A DNA stretch of 64,000 nucleotides from Arctopsyche grandis. Its lineage: Eukaryota > Arthropoda > Insecta > Trichoptera > Hydropsychidae. The position numbers and the translations under genes were made by a program. Positions 13,050 to 25,428 of the stretch are shown here, one piece after another (position 1 is the stretch's first letter; each line of letters begins with the position of its first letter). Below the pieces are notes generated by a model. It had not been told where the DNA came from. It saw only the letters and a program-made list of their open reading frames with translations, and made no database searches. The stretch lies in the NCBI RefSeq assembly GCF_051622035.1, contig NC_135366.1, positions 8,401,001 to 8,465,000 on the forward strand, read 5' to 3'.

Positions 13050-13567
13050 CTTTAGTATGCGGTCTACATTCACATATCTAATTAAGTATGCGATCTACCT
13101 TAACGTTTTTACTCTAATATGCGGTCTCACTGTCTCAGTTCTCGCGTGTGACAGTGAGACTGAATAATACGGACACTACCAACCTAATATTAAATGAATA
13201 AGGCCAAGTCCAACTTAATCTAACCTAACCTGACCCTTCAATAAATAGGTGTTGGCTGCTAAAATATGTTTTTTTTGTGAAAATATTGATGAAATAAAAC
13301 TTAAAAAAAAAACATATCTTAGCAGCCAACACCTATTTATTTATCAGGTCAGGTTAAGTTAGGGTTGGCCCTATTCATTTAAGGTTAGGATGTTAGGGTC
13401 GGTATTTTCTTCGCTGTTGACGATATTTTGATAGAAATGCTTCGACAACATTATGGGGCGGCAGGAAATTATAATAAACAGGTCATTGCTACGATACAAA
13501 TAAAAAAAAATAGTCGACTGCGATTCAAAGGTAGATCGCATGCTAAGGTAGACCGCATACTAAAGTA
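13050..13567. mobile_element. Foldback element with TTTAGTATGCGGTCTAC ends
   Basis: The left end GTGCCGCTTTAGTATGCGG and the right end CCGCATACTAAAGTAGCAC are inverted. Inside, a second, near-perfect inverted repeat (13210-13250 and 13315-13350, containing TAGGTGTTGGCTGCTA) flanks an A/T-rich loop. No coding content. Confidence 0.65.
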
Positions 13568-15639
13568 GCACCAACTTTTCACTATTTCCTATCTCTTCTC
13601 GTTATTCCAAGCATACATACAGCGTTTCACACTTCATTTAGTGCATTGGACTTTATGCTACATACATATGTGGAATATTTTCAGAGGGTGAACTGTGAAA
13701 AAGGCTAACGTTCAACTATTCTACTTGTTGTTGAGAAAAATCGTATAATAAATATGTAGCGTGAGAAATATGTAAATACATACCACAAGATACGATACGT
13801 ATATAAGTACATATGTATGTATGTAAGTATATAAGATTGTTAGTATGCAAGAAGTAAATATTTGTAATAAATTCTTTGTAGATTTTTTCACAGTGGATTC
13901 GATCTAACATCTGGCCTTATATATTTTTGGAACAAGACCGCCGAACGTATGTAATACTATATTTTCAAATTAATTTGAGCCATTTAGACTAATGGAATTA
14001 TGTCGAATTCGACAATTGAACGAGTTAACAATGTTTGATAAATGCGCAAATATTTAATACACATACATATGTATAATAATATTCGAATTGAAATTCATAA
14101 TAGGTTTTTGAGCTCTTTTTCCTATTATGCTGTACATTAACATTAGAATAGTATATTATATTATGATTACTATACAAATTAAATTAAATTGTAAAATAGA
14201 AAATGATCGGTAGATCAGCAGCTATTAAAATAGATATAAGATGTATTGTGAACATACTTTCGTAATAATAAAAAGCATTTAAAAATCAAAATCAATTGAA
14301 ATTCGTCAAAGAACGAAGTTTCGATTTTAATCAATCAATGATGAATTTCAACCCCACAGATATCACAATCCGGTGACAAAATGAGAAAAAAAATCACTAC
14401 ATTTTCTAGAGAAACGTGAGACGTCTAGCGGCCTCATCCATTACGTTTACGTGTAAACATACATACATATGTATGTACACGGAAATTCATACATATATGT
14501 AGATGTATACAATGAAATGATAAATCAATACATTTTTGGCATTGAAACTGAGACAATCTATTTGGCAAAGGTCCAGTGTTGAATAGTTATTCATATAAAC
14601 TTAACTTTTATTTTAATTTTGGATTACATACGAACGAATGTATTATTAGTCGACGAATTATATGTGTAAAATTGTATTTTATTTCAAAACGTGCTGATGA
14701 CGTTATATGGATATGGGGGGGTACACCTCGTAAAGCACACATTAGTAGTAAGGTACGAAAGTAAACAAGTCACACCCAAATGTTTAGCCAGATCACTGGT
14801 TCACTTAATTTTAAATTTGACCGAACGGACCCGAACTAAATTAGCGCCAAGGAAAAATGTTTCGACCAATTAGGTAATTGGGTTACTAGAAATTTTACTA
14901 CAACGAAAAAAGTAATGTTCATTTTATTATACGATACTTATATTACGTACCTACATACATACATAAATGACACATTGATAAGTTTTTTTTTTTACTGATT
15001 CGTATATGTACATATATGTATGTATTTACGTAGTGTGTACATAAATTTGTTTTCAAAATGAGTATTGATCATACAGGGGATTTTAAGCAATAGTTGTAAA
15101 TCAAAAATAGTATAAATATATGTATGTACGTACATAAATCGATATCGAACTAAACCTAAACCTATTATTATCAGCATTCTCAGCCCTGTGCCCGCGGATG
15201 ACCGTTATAGAAGTCACGTGTAAAATTCCAGTAGCGAGAATATCAATTGACATATTTGGTCACTTGGATAAATCTTACAATATATTATATATAAGCCGTT
15301 ATATTTTAATGTGGCGTAAGTCCACTTTCCATCATTTCGAGAAGTATTTCGCAAAATATTAAATATAATGAAAACATTAGTACGTAAAAACGTACAACAA
15401 TATTTAAAAATACTGGTGGCCTGAAATAAGTTTATTCTGCTTATCCGAGATTCTGGATATATCGAAGTGATAATAATGTGTGAATTATGTAAGTCAAAGA
15501 GAAAAAGTTTTTTTAGAACTGAAAATTGGACTTCCGCCACATTCAAATATAGCGGCTCATATATTTAGGGTCAAAAACTCGATTTACAAATTCGATTAAA
15601 AGTACCGCGAAGTTTGCAGCGGGCAAAGGGTTAAAACAA
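13568..15639. other. AT-rich intergenic/intronic DNA
   Basis: About 2 kb with many CATACATATGTATG runs, and no gene or clear transposon that I could recognise. If the flotillin-2 exon at 18 kb belongs to a gene running leftward, this is part of its first intron. Confidence 0.5.
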
Positions 15640-16612
15640 TTCACCTTATGGTGCGTATGCACCAAGCCAACGAACGGCCCACAGGCCAACTTTAAAAACC
15701 AGTAGTGTACAAAATATCGAAATAAAAATTAAATTTAAAAATTGAAATTAAATATCAAAATTAAAACTATTATTATTATATTGAAATTAAATTCAAGTAT
15801 CAAAATAAAATTATAATCATTATATTAAAATTAAAATTAAATATTGAAAGTTAAAACAGAACATGCACAATTTAAATAAATTTTCGAGATTGACCTAAAA
15901 TTAGATCATCAACAATCACATACAGGTAATCCTCGACTTTTTTTTGTCGAAGATGTTTTGACTTACGAAGATACGCACTAAGATCGAAAAAAAATCAAAG
16001 AATTATTATTTTTACTTCCCCGTAATGCGCAGTTACTGAGAATATATCATGTATTAGTATGGGTGATCCAACGATTTTTGCTAACCCGGGGTGTTGTCGG
16101 TCACATCAAACGGATTTTTTTATTCTTCAATTGTTTCTCTCGTCGAAATAAATCAAGTAATTAAATCATTTCAGAGGTAAAATTTATCGGATAATGTGTG
16201 ATTATTAATTTTATTTCGACGAAAGAAAAAAAACCCTTTGACAAATCACCGACATCCGACACCGCGTTTTTTATGAATTGTTTTTTTTTATCGATCATCC
16301 ACGTGGAAATACAGTAACATCTCGTGACGACTTTAACAATATTTTTTTTCGCTCGTACGCAGAGAAATTATAATATTTCTCTGGTTTTAAATGCGGTATC
16401 GTCGTAATTCAAAACATTGTTGAAATTCAAAACATCAACGATGATCTAATTTTAGCTCAATCTCGCTCTTTAGCTTGATTTTGATATTTAATTTCAATTT
16501 TAAAATTTAATTTTTATTTCGATATTTTGTACGCTACTGCTGGTTAAAAAGTTGGCCCAAAATCGTCGTTGGTTTAGACCGTAAGCACCATTAGTGAGAA
16601 TAAGTAATTCAA
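15640..16612. repeat. Large inverted repeat with internal Tigger-end fragment
   Basis: Arms of roughly 150-200 bp: 15650-15780 and, inverted, 16450-16590 (shared text GTACAAAATATCGAAATAAA, GGCCAACTT). The spacer holds a copy of the Tigger-type end (ACAGGTAATCCTCGACTT near 15922). It looks like a foldback element. Confidence 0.55.
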
Positions 16613-18008
16613 GGTATGGACACAGAAACGTAAACATTTCTGCGACTTCAGAAACGTATGTACACATTTAAACGTAAACGTTTCAGTAATATAGGAGAAA
16701 CTTCTCGAAAACTATTTCGATCGTACAATTTAACAATGACCCGAAGAAACGCCTTTACCAACTGGAAATCACGAGCTCGTGCAGTTCAGTGTGTGTCCGC
16801 CTTTAGTAAGATGAATAAGGGACGGATACACATTGGGGTAAAATACTTTTGGGGAGTTATGCCTGGTTTTCTTTTGCTTTTAACACTGTTGGAACGTGTA
16901 TTATTATTTGGGATTGCCCTAATGACTAAAAGGCGGCGTTGGGACGACGCTATATGCACAAAAAATGTTTCATTATTGTCAATAACTATGTATTGTCAAC
17001 CATGTTTTTTTGCTCTCTTACTTTGTACGGTAGTGGTGAAGTATATTGTTATTTGATGAGCAACAAGATAACGCCGAAGTCTGCTAATGACTATCTGCAG
17101 CCTAATGATGGCCAATTTTAAAAACCGATTTGTGCAATAAGAGTTTATTTTTTTTCATTTTTAGTTTAATGTTGCGAATATAACTTTTGATTGTATTACG
17201 AAGAATTTATTACGCGAGATTGTTTTCGAAATGATAAGAATAAAAAAAAACAATTCACTAAAATTGTAACGAAATTTTCTCAAGGTCACCAATAATAACT
17301 AACCTATACGTTTTATTATACATTGAAACTTTACAATAAGCGATGTAGTACAATACAGGGAAAACTGCTGGAAATTTCACCGCATACAATCGACAAATGG
17401 ACACCGATTAGTGTGTAAAGAGGCTAAGTATGATATGGAACACATACACGAGTTGAATTGCAATTGAAGCGCATGACGTCAACGAGAGCGTGATAAATCA
17501 ACACGAGTCATCTCAAAACATGCGTAAATACATGTGTATTATCAGATACAACATGAATCACATGTAATGTAAGATAATCATCAAAATTGGCGAAGTGAAA
17601 CATAAAAAATCCTTGTAAAAATCATGCAAATTCGGAAACATCTGAAAGCGTCTGAAAATCGTATACATAATTTGTCGCACTCGGTAAACACGTCACGCAC
17701 AATTATACTAGCGTATACAACTCGTGACAGTACCACGTCAAAGGCTTCCATCACACGACACACGAGTACATACACTCAAATCAATCACAATTATTACCAT
17801 GGGGGAAATCGATTATCATTGAATAGTATATAGCCCTTCATCACAGAGCGAGGGGACGGGGGGGGGAGCATTTCAGTGTTTGCACAAACGTCAACCCGGC
17901 ATCAAAGGGGAGAGGAGGGGGGGTGTAAATTTCGCGCATTTTTCCTTTGTTCTAATTGGGCGAAGGGTGAGGCGAGGTAATGTGGATGAAGGTGGGGAGG
18001 AGGGTTAC
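16613..18008. other. Probable flotillin-2 intron 1
   Basis: No supported gene. There is an open frame at 16658-17056 of 132 codons with no recognisable domain, which I regard as chance. G-rich runs appear at 17850-18000 next to the GC-rich first exon of flotillin-2. Confidence 0.4.
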
Positions 18009-18057
18009 CTGAAACGATGAGCGCCTCGTTGGGTCCCACGGTGTGTATGTTGCCCAT
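18009..18057 (-). CDS. Flo2: Flotillin-2, first coding exon only
   Basis: The minus-strand exon codes MGNIHTVGPNEALIVS and ends TCAG before the donor GTAACC (18008-18003). This is the invariant N-terminus of flotillin-2, a membrane-raft scaffold protein of the SPFH family; Gly2 follows the start Met as expected for the N-myristoylated form. The reading frame is open further upstream (to about 18159), but family conservation favours this Met. The next exon would start GGCCGSD-like and go on to GWAWAWW; I could not find it in the minus strand down to base 1. The exon sits in a GC-rich, CpG-rich island (18000-18400), the likely promoter and leader. Intron 1 is thus at least 8 kb and perhaps over 18 kb. 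Confidence 0.75.
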
Positions 18058-18420
18058 GTCGATGATGGGGCGGCTGCGGATGACGGGGGCGAAGGCGGAC
18101 GACGGGGGCGTCAGACGATGGGGGCGGCGGGGCGGCGGCGCGTCACCAGACCTGACCACTCACTTTGACAGTTGACATGTTTGAGAGGCGCCGGCTTTCG
18201 CGAAAAAAACGCCGCACAGGGCTACCACCTGTCACTCGTACGAGTTCTCGCGCTCGCTCGCTCACTTTGGAAACTGAAACGGCGTCGGGTGTCGGCGCGC
18301 TTTGCAGCCTTGTGCTCGTTCTGCGCGTGCGCCCGCTATTGCATTTTAAATACGCTCTGTTGCAATTGCCGTGCATTAAATATGCATTCGGACGATGCTC
18401 CCTGAACGCGGCTGTTTATT
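18058..18420 (-). promoter_or_regulatory. CpG-rich putative promoter/5'UTR of flotillin-2
   Basis: GC- and CpG-rich sequence in an AT-rich setting, directly upstream of the flotillin-2 start on the minus strand. No TATA box is apparent. The open frames on both strands here are side effects of base composition. Confidence 0.5.
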
Positions 18421-18735
18421 TGAGTGAAAGATATGCTGCGGTTGTTGGCAATTGTATACTTATTAGCCACTAATCGTGTATTTTAATTGATACAAAATTA
18501 AAAGTATATTGGCAGGTATTCAACACAAAAGCTATTCATAGTATCACGTGGTTCTTTCTATTTACTTTAAAACACAAATGACTACCTTAAATATATATAT
18601 AGTCATGATTGATTGAAATTTTAAATTAATTTTCCTATGAAAGAGTATTACCAGAGCTTTTTTTTAAAAAAAAAAAAGGTGACAGAACTCACTTATCAAG
18701 TTTTTTAGAAAAGATTATATTATATAGTATAATAT

Positions 18736-19004
18736 GGTTCGGTGATTACTAGTCAAATGTGAACCGGTCACAAGACAACCGGTCGCTCTAGATCGGTCAC
18801 ACGTGATCACCCGTCACACTAAAACTGGTCACGAGAAAACTGGTCACACCCTAAAATCAATCAACTAGTTTTCTCGTGACTGATTTTAGGGTGTGACCAG
18901 TTTTCTCGTGACCAGTTTTAGTGTGACGGGTGATCACATGTGACCGATCTAGAGTGACCGGTTGTCCTGTGACTGGTTCACATATGACTAGTAGTCCGTT
19001 TACC
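18736..19004. mobile_element. Palindromic MITE with repeated CTGGTCAC motif
   Basis: The 269-bp unit begins GGTTCGGTGATTACTAGTC and ends GACTAGTAGTCCGTTTACC. It is flanked by a perfect 8-bp duplication TATAATAT (18728-18735, 19005-19012). Both arms are near-perfect inverted copies built of short units such as CTGGTCAC / CCGGTCAC repeated every 15-20 bp. Confidence 0.8.
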
Positions 19005-19239
19005 TATAATATATAGAATATTCGTGTGAAACATAAAAAATGCCGAGAAAAAAGGTGCCGGAACGCTGTTCCACCGCGTTACATGTGAAAAAAATACCAT
19101 TACTTATGTTAACGATTACACGTGTTTGATTAAATTACAATGACGCCAACTAATAAAATTGAAAACAAAAATAATTACTTAAATTTTTCAGTATAGTAAT
19201 ATAATTGTAATAAAATATTACAATACCATAATATGTTAA

Positions 19240-19410
19240 AGTTTGTGGCGGCTCGCTTATACGACATGGTCGAGTTTGGTTGCCTTCCTGCGAGTGGGGA
19301 CCAACCCGGCTGGGTTCGGAGAGCCGCTACTCACTCTGTCTTCAGCTGTCATATAATAAACACGTGCATTAACATGCCAGTCGTCTCATTCGTTCATCCT
19401 CCATAAGGTT
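19240..19410. repeat. Unclassified GC-richer repeat fragment
   Basis: The block containing GACCAACCCGGCTGGGTTCGG and CACGTGCATTAACATG resembles part of the sequence near 32480 (GAGACCAACCCGGCCGGC). It may be a fragment of an LTR or other dispersed element; no ends were defined. Confidence 0.35.
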
Positions 19411-19701
19411 AAATGTAATATGTCGTGATTAATATAACTTATTATCTCTATGAAAAATGTATGCAATAACTAACCTTTATAAAAATGTGATAAGGAAACA
19501 AATAAGAATTTTCGAGAATATAAAATTTTAGCTATGAAAATATAATACAAACATATGTACGTACATATTTGTAACATAAATTTTAGAATTCACAAATTAA
19601 AAATATATTTTTTTGTTATTTCTTATCTTATTTTTTGCTTTTGTTTTTTGTTCCATCTATTATTTTTTTTTTGTTTTCTCCCTCTATTATTTTCTTATGT
19701 A

Positions 19702-19770
19702 GGCCATTGTTGCGCATTAGGTTATTCATGTAATGCCACAATGGTCCAAAACTTGTAAATAAATAAATAA
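19702..19770 (+). mobile_element. 3' end of non-LTR retrotransposon with AAAT tail
   Basis: The hairpin block AGGCCATTGTTGCGCATTAG ... GCCACAATGGTCCAAAACT followed by (AAAT)n. It is the same 3' terminus as at 10.5 and 47.8 kb. Confidence 0.65.
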
Positions 19771-19859
19771 ACAACTTACCTTGAATTGCCCGAAACGATT
19801 TTCATTATCCTGATAGCGATTCACTTTTGCGATGCAATCACGAAAGGCCGGATAACCAA

Positions 19860-20110
19860 GGTGCCGTCTTGAAAAAAACGGACCCAGAGGGTGCTGTGTA
19901 TTGTTCATTGCATTGTTAAAGGTTCACCGAACGTTTTTTTTCTGGACTCTAGCTTTGTAAATAGAACTAAACCGCCCCGATTCTTAGAAAAACCACTGTG
20001 ACTATCCGGTGTTTGGTAATCACTGAACCTTTCCCCTTGCATCCTGCTCGAGCACACGTAAGTAAGACTGTGAAATAGAAACAGAGATTTCCACGGCAAG
20101 TGTTTTGCTT
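19860..20110. repeat. Fragments of two dispersed foldback elements
   Basis: 19860-19940 is an inverted relative of the block at 9740-9840. 20030-20095 (CCTTGCATCCTGCTCGAGCA, then AGTAAGAC and TTTCCACGGCA) matches the right half of the MITE at 10323-10481. Confidence 0.5.
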
Positions 20111-20199
20111 ATGTAGTTTTAAGCAGTCACATAAGTTTTACTTTGAATGCAAGGGATGCAAGTTCTACTTTGAATGTACATAGAACGCGGGAATGCGTG

Positions 20200-20370
20200 A
20201 GCGAGGAAGTGAAGTGAGGGGTGTGCAGGCATGGACGGAAAGCGCAGTGCGTAGGCCGAGAGCGGCACCGCAGCCGACAAGTGGGGACGCTGCGGGCTGC
20301 GGGCTGCGGGCTGCGAGCGCGACTTGGGGTCTGCTCAAGGGCCAGTGCTGAGATCACTCCACCTTCGGTT

Positions 20371-20405
<35 letters not shown>

Positions 20406-20700
20406 CCAACCTCTGCCTCATCCTCACGGCCAGCCAGCTCTCCCACCTTTGCGGTGAGAGCACCCCCTCCCCCAACCCCCCTCTCGCTCTCTCTCTTAGC
20501 CGCCAATACAACCGTTGTGCGAAAATTCCCATGGCGCGTTCCACACTTCAAACCTTCATCGAAGCAACTCACTTCGCTATCAATCTCCACGTTTTCCGAA
20601 TCTGTGCTCTTCATTTCCCCATTGAAATTCCTAATTGTGTGTTCTCTGTACGTGTTTAAAAACGTGCTTCGACTTTTTCCTCTTGAAAATTCGTTACCTC
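20200..20700 (+). promoter_or_regulatory. GC-rich island, likely promoter/5'UTR exon of PP4C
   Basis: A GC- and CpG-rich block with a (TCTGCG)5 hexamer array at about 20371-20405. PP4C's coding exon at 22096 is preceded by an acceptor-like TTGTTTTCAG ending near 22034, so a non-coding first exon upstream is expected; this island is the obvious place. Inference only. Confidence 0.45.
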
Positions 20701-22033
20701 GTACGACATTGACGTATTGATTCATTGCTAAAGTCATTGCCGTCGATCACGATCCACACTTGTGTAGATTCTGCTATTCTAATCGACCTTCTATTTAGTG
20801 TTCGTTTACATCTAATTTCACCACAATTGCCTCGTACATTATACTATATACTATAGATAAGCAAATTCACTTTTTGATCGTGTATAATGTGCATACCATC
20901 ACTGCAATATAAACTCGTCATAATAATCATACATTACGTAGCTTCAAATGTGTCATTCGACTATTCGTAAGCCTGAAATAAACCTCATTTTATATGATTA
21001 TTAACCATTTGAATGCTAACCAACGCCGATCGGAGTTTTGCCAACAAGACCATGGACCTGGAAAACGCCGATAGTCGTTGTATTTTGTGTATATACAAAG
21101 TAAACAAGAATACTACCTGCTAAGCCTTTTCAGATAGCATTGAAAATAAATGCATTAAACATGGTTCATGTAATCCATGTCATTCATTTGTCAACATTTA
21201 TAAAGACTGATTTACACCAGAATTTCTGAATTTATAACCATAGCAGAATTTCCCGATTCCCTAACTGCGTATTTAGATTGTGACCTTAGATTAAATTTTA
21301 TCAACAATGAAGATGATGGAACTAATTTTGAAAAAATACATTCATTAATAGACTTCTTTTATTTATTTTATATTGTTGCAAAATATATTAGAGAGTCTAA
21401 ATACACCTTTACAAAACTCGAAATCTTCCGCGGTAGTTATCTAGGGTTTGTTTGGATTAGCTACAATATTTAAACCTGCTTTCTATTAGATTTCTAAATA
21501 ATTCTAATTAGAAATGTTGGCGAAATTTTCAGCGTGGTGGGCTTTCAACAGAAATACGTCAGCACTCAAAGGTTTAAACGGTAAACACCGAGAATAAGAT
21601 CGTCTAGCATTTACTATGTATGTAATTCACTATCATTTGGATCCACAACGTTGTCTTGGTGAATCACAAACGAATGCATTTCTATTCCATTGTGGATGCA
21701 AGCAAAACGGAAGCTGAAACGTCAATTCGGTATAAGTCGCGGATTATTTACCACATATTTGCAAGAATTTGTTTTTAGAGATTCATTTCACACCTCCTCC
21801 AATGTGTTTAGAGTATTTCTGATGGTAATTGCAGAGAATTACCATGTTGGATCTTACGTCAAATGCCAGGCGACGCTATTCTTGGTTTTTACCTGTTAAA
21901 CTGTAATAAAATTTCAGAACGTTTGAATTGTACCGAAGATGTAATTCTGACAAATATTTACTTAATCGTTTTAAAATACATACATATATATTGAATTGAA
22001 TTGAATGTAATATTCCTTGTATCTTGTTTTCAG
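20701..22033. other. Probable 5'UTR intron of PP4C
   Basis: AT-rich, no coding region or clear repeat recognised. The polypyrimidine-AG near 22034 would end the intron. Confidence 0.4.
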
Positions 22034-22095
22034 ATCTCTGATCATCTTCACAATAACCTCTATTACCACTACATGTTGTTTTTTATCATAAAACC

Positions 22096-23446
22096 ATGAC
22101 AATGTCTCCAAATAGTGATTTGGATCGCCAAATTGAGCAGCTCAAACGATGCGAAATAATCAAAGAAGCCGAAGTGAAAGCTTTGTGCACGAAAGCTAGG
22201 GAAATATTAGTAGAAGAAAGCAACGTGCAAAGAGTTGACTCACCCGTTACAGTGTGTATTTTGTATATTATATTATGCACGAATGATGTATATGTTTTGT
22301 AAAATGTACTCAATGACTTGTTTGATTTTTTTACACAATAGGTCTGTGGTGATATTCACGGACAATTTTATGATCTCAAAGAATTGTTTAAAGTAGGCGG
22401 CGATGTACCGGAAACAAATTACTTATTCATGGGTGACTTTGTGGATCGAGGATTCTATTCTGTCGAAACATTTTTATTACTTTTAGCACTTAAGGTAAAA
22501 AATTAAATACTTTTATGATGTTCAGTAATTAACTAATTGAGTATTGGATATGATCGTATATTTTACACCCCATAGGTTCGTTACCCTGATCGTATTACAC
22601 TTATTCGTGGAAACCATGAATCGCGCCAAATAACACAAGTATACGGTTTCTATGATGAATGTTTAAGAAAGTATGGTTCTATTACTGTGTGGAGGTAAGA
22701 ATTGTTCATACATCACTTTGAATTACTTATATTATTATACTCTTAAAACGTATTGATTAATAATGTATTTTCTTTTTTAGATATTGTACTGAAATATTCG
22801 ACTATTTATCATTATCAGCCATAATAGATGGCAAAATATTTTGTGTACACGGAGGTCTCAGTCCTTCAATACAAACATTAGACCAAATACGGACCATTGA
22901 CAGAAAACAGGAAGTTCCCCACGATGGTCCGATGTGTGATTTATTATGGAGTGATCCTGAAGGTATAATAATATTTAACATTTAACGATATATAAAAGTC
23001 ATTATGTATTATTTTCATGATATTAATGAAAGGCTATTCGCAATCTTACAGATACCTTAGGTTGGGGTGTTTCGCCACGTGGAGCTGGATTTTTATTCGG
23101 TTCAGACGTAGTTTCACAGTTTAACACAGCCAACGATATTGATATGATTTGTCGTGCTCACCAGTTAGTTATGGAGGGGTATAAATGGCATTTTAAAGAA
23201 ACTGTTTTGACTGTGTGGTCTGCCCCCAATTACTGCTACAGGTTAGATTTACTTCGTACTAACAAAATTGAAGAACGTGTTGTAACATTTGCTCTATATT
23301 TTTACTTTATTTTTAGATGCGGAAACGTAGCAGCAATATTAGAATTAAAGGAAAACTTGCAGAGAAATTTCACTATATTTGAGGCAGCACCGCAAGAATC
23401 TAGAAACATTCCATCTAAAAAACCCCAAGCAGATTACTTTTTATAA
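22096..23446 (+). CDS. Pp4-19C: Serine/threonine protein phosphatase 4 catalytic subunit
   Basis: Six exons, 22096-22251, 22342-22494, 22576-22694, 22781-22962, 23052-23241 and 23317-23446, join to 930 nt, 309 aa (family about 307). The PPP-family metal-binding motifs are present: GDIHGQF, GDFVDRG and GNHESR, plus the HGGLSP loop. The segments [18 protein letters not shown] and the C-terminal KKPQADYFL identify PP4 rather than PP2A or PP6; the terminal Leu is the carboxymethylation site in this family. It acts with R2/R3 regulatory subunits in centrosome, DNA-damage and signalling control. A second Met follows two codons after the chosen start. The gene converges with Sirt4; an AATAAA-type signal lies near 23531. 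Confidence 0.97.
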
Positions 23447-23871
23447 TATTGCAATAATTAGTAACTGTCAGGATTTTACCTTTAAGTATTTTTGTAATGA
23501 GTGGTTCAACGCATTATTTTCAATTGGTGAAATAAAATACTTTAATTTACAACTAAATATTCTATTGATAAAGTAGTGACATGGTAGTAGAGCAGGAAGG
23601 AATACATAACCATGTTTATTTACTTGTCAATTTTAATTTATTATTAGTATCAAAATGCATTAATTCTCAAAGATTATTTTTTACGTATGTTTATCATTTC
23701 ATTTAATAAATAATTAAATATAATCATTTCATTATTAATTAAGTTACAATCGTTAAAATATACGAGCGAATACTGATTAACGAAATCATATGTTGCTGTG
23801 TGTATGGAAAGTAAAATGTTTGAATAAACAATTATTTCCATTCAATATATTTGTAATCAATGACTCAATAT
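23447..23871. other. Shared 3' space between PP4C and Sirt4
   Basis: About 425 bp of AT-rich sequence between two convergent stop codons. Plus-strand AATAAAATAC near 23531 could serve PP4C; several TTTATT motifs (AATAAA on minus) near 23702 and 23824 could serve Sirt4. The 3'UTRs may overlap. Confidence 0.5.
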
Positions 23872-25428
23872 TTACAATTTAATTAGATCGTTTGTAACTT
23901 TGGGTATAATATCTCCACATTTAGTGGAAATTTTGAAGTTAATTTCACCGTCTGCCCTGGTAGGACCTATATTTATTACAAATATTTCCTTATTTTCCTC
24001 TTTAGCTTGAAGTATAATTCTGTATGCGGAAAAAGTTGAAAGACTAGTACCAAGAACAAGTAAAGCGTTTGATGATGTTATTTCTTTTTTCACACTTTCT
24101 ACTTGTTGTTTTGGAACATTGTCTCCAAAGAAAATTACATCGGGCTTTAATATTCCTCCACATTTATGGCATCCTGGAACTTTGAAGTCCTTAACAAAAT
24201 CCTTAAATAGAAAAATAAGCATTAGTTTGTAAACACTATTTAAGACAGAACGAAGTTTTAAGATGTAACCTTTGATCGACGTAGACTAAATATATGTACG
24301 TACATAACATATGTGAAGATTGAAGTCTATCTGTTTACAGCAGACAAAATTGTTTGAATAACTTATTTATTGAAGACCAATTTATCTATTTTTTTTGTTA
24401 AATTCTGCGTTGATCAACAGTTACTGCACTTTACATTATACATACATCGGTAATTTCAACATCTCCATCGGGCCGGATTACTGCGGTAGGAGTCAGTGTG
24501 TTAGGATTGGTTTTGGATAAAATATTCTGAAAGTCGTGTCTTGAAAAATAGTCCTTACAACTGAGACACATTACTCTGTGTGCAGTCCCATGAAGTTCTA
24601 ACACATTTTTTGATCCAGCTTTATAATGTAAATTATCAACATTCTGGGTTATGATAGTAGACGCCTTTCCCAACTATGTATGTACATGAAAAAAATGTGA
24701 ATATTCAGTATTACTATAATTGCGTTCATTTGAAAATATTTCGTTTATAACTAATTGGATATAAATTGACTGAAATAATAATAGGACAATAGAAAATTAA
24801 AAGGTACCATTTCAAGGTTTTTTAGTGAATAATGCACAGAGTTAGGTTGAATTTGAGAAAATCTAGGCCAGCCGGTGAAATTTCTCGCCCAATATCTCTG
24901 TCTTGCATATTCTGATTTCAAAAATTCTTGATATTGTATCGGTTTGTGATTACTTCTTGCATATAGACCTACGCCTTCGGACCTATAGTCAGGTATACCT
25001 AAAAACTTTTGGAGTATCAAAAAAATAAAGTAGATATATGCAGTAATATTAGCAAGTCGATGCAAAACGATTTTATGTATTAATGATTTTTTTTTACTAT
25101 GCGAAATAAACGAAATGTCAAACAATCCGTTTGTTTTCTATTAATTGCAATCCACACCTGATTCTGTTGAAATTCCGGCACCTGTGATTATGGCAATTTT
25201 TTCATGTCTTAAAAGAAAACTTCGAAATGCGTCTATATCTTGTTTCGCAACTGGATTAAATTTAGGCACATAGGTTATGTTGCACAACCTATTTACAAAT
25301 ACTGTAAATCCGCATTTTACATTATACATTCTACAATTCCATTTAAAAAACATTTTCTTATAAATCATTACATCACAATTACGATAAACAAAGATACTGA
25401 AGCTCTTCCATGGACTGTCAAACTTCAA
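23872..25428 (-). CDS. Sirt4: NAD-dependent protein lipoamidase/ADP-ribosyltransferase sirtuin-4, mitochondrial
   Basis: Four exons on the minus strand, 25428-25158, 24998-24808, 24673-24446 and 24201-23872, join to 1020 nt, 339 aa. The Rossmann-fold motif GAGISTESG runs into [27 protein letters not shown] is typical of SIRT4. [13 protein letters not shown] and ELHG carry the catalytic His. Two CxxC pairs (CLSC, CHKC) bind zinc. [13 protein letters not shown] and NIGPTRAD complete the NAD pocket. The basic, Cys-rich N-terminus fits a mitochondrial import signal; the exact start is uncertain, since several Mets occur in the first 40 residues. It acts in the matrix on metabolic enzymes. Confidence 0.95.

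Noticed and set aside
12724-13167. 147-codon plus-strand frame
   Set aside because: Antisense to the RTE retrotransposon tail (minus strand WQWAGH, WVEDIR, FAQNRDKWKS), running on into a foldback element.
13205-13235. TAACCTAACC-type sequence that might be telomeric (TTAGG)n
   Set aside because: Only two or three imperfect units, and it is part of the inverted arms of a foldback element.
16658-17056. 132-codon plus-strand frame with hydrophobic stretches
   Set aside because: No recognisable domain, no paralogue in the window and no supporting structure; probably chance.
18143-18473. Several 77-102 codon frames on both strands near flotillin-2
   Set aside because: They lie in a CpG-rich island where stops are rare; overlapping in several frames, no domain.
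20221-20737. Overlapping frames in the PP4C island, including a run of Asp/Ala pairs
   Set aside because: Produced by the TCTGCG hexamer array and high GC; no conserved protein.
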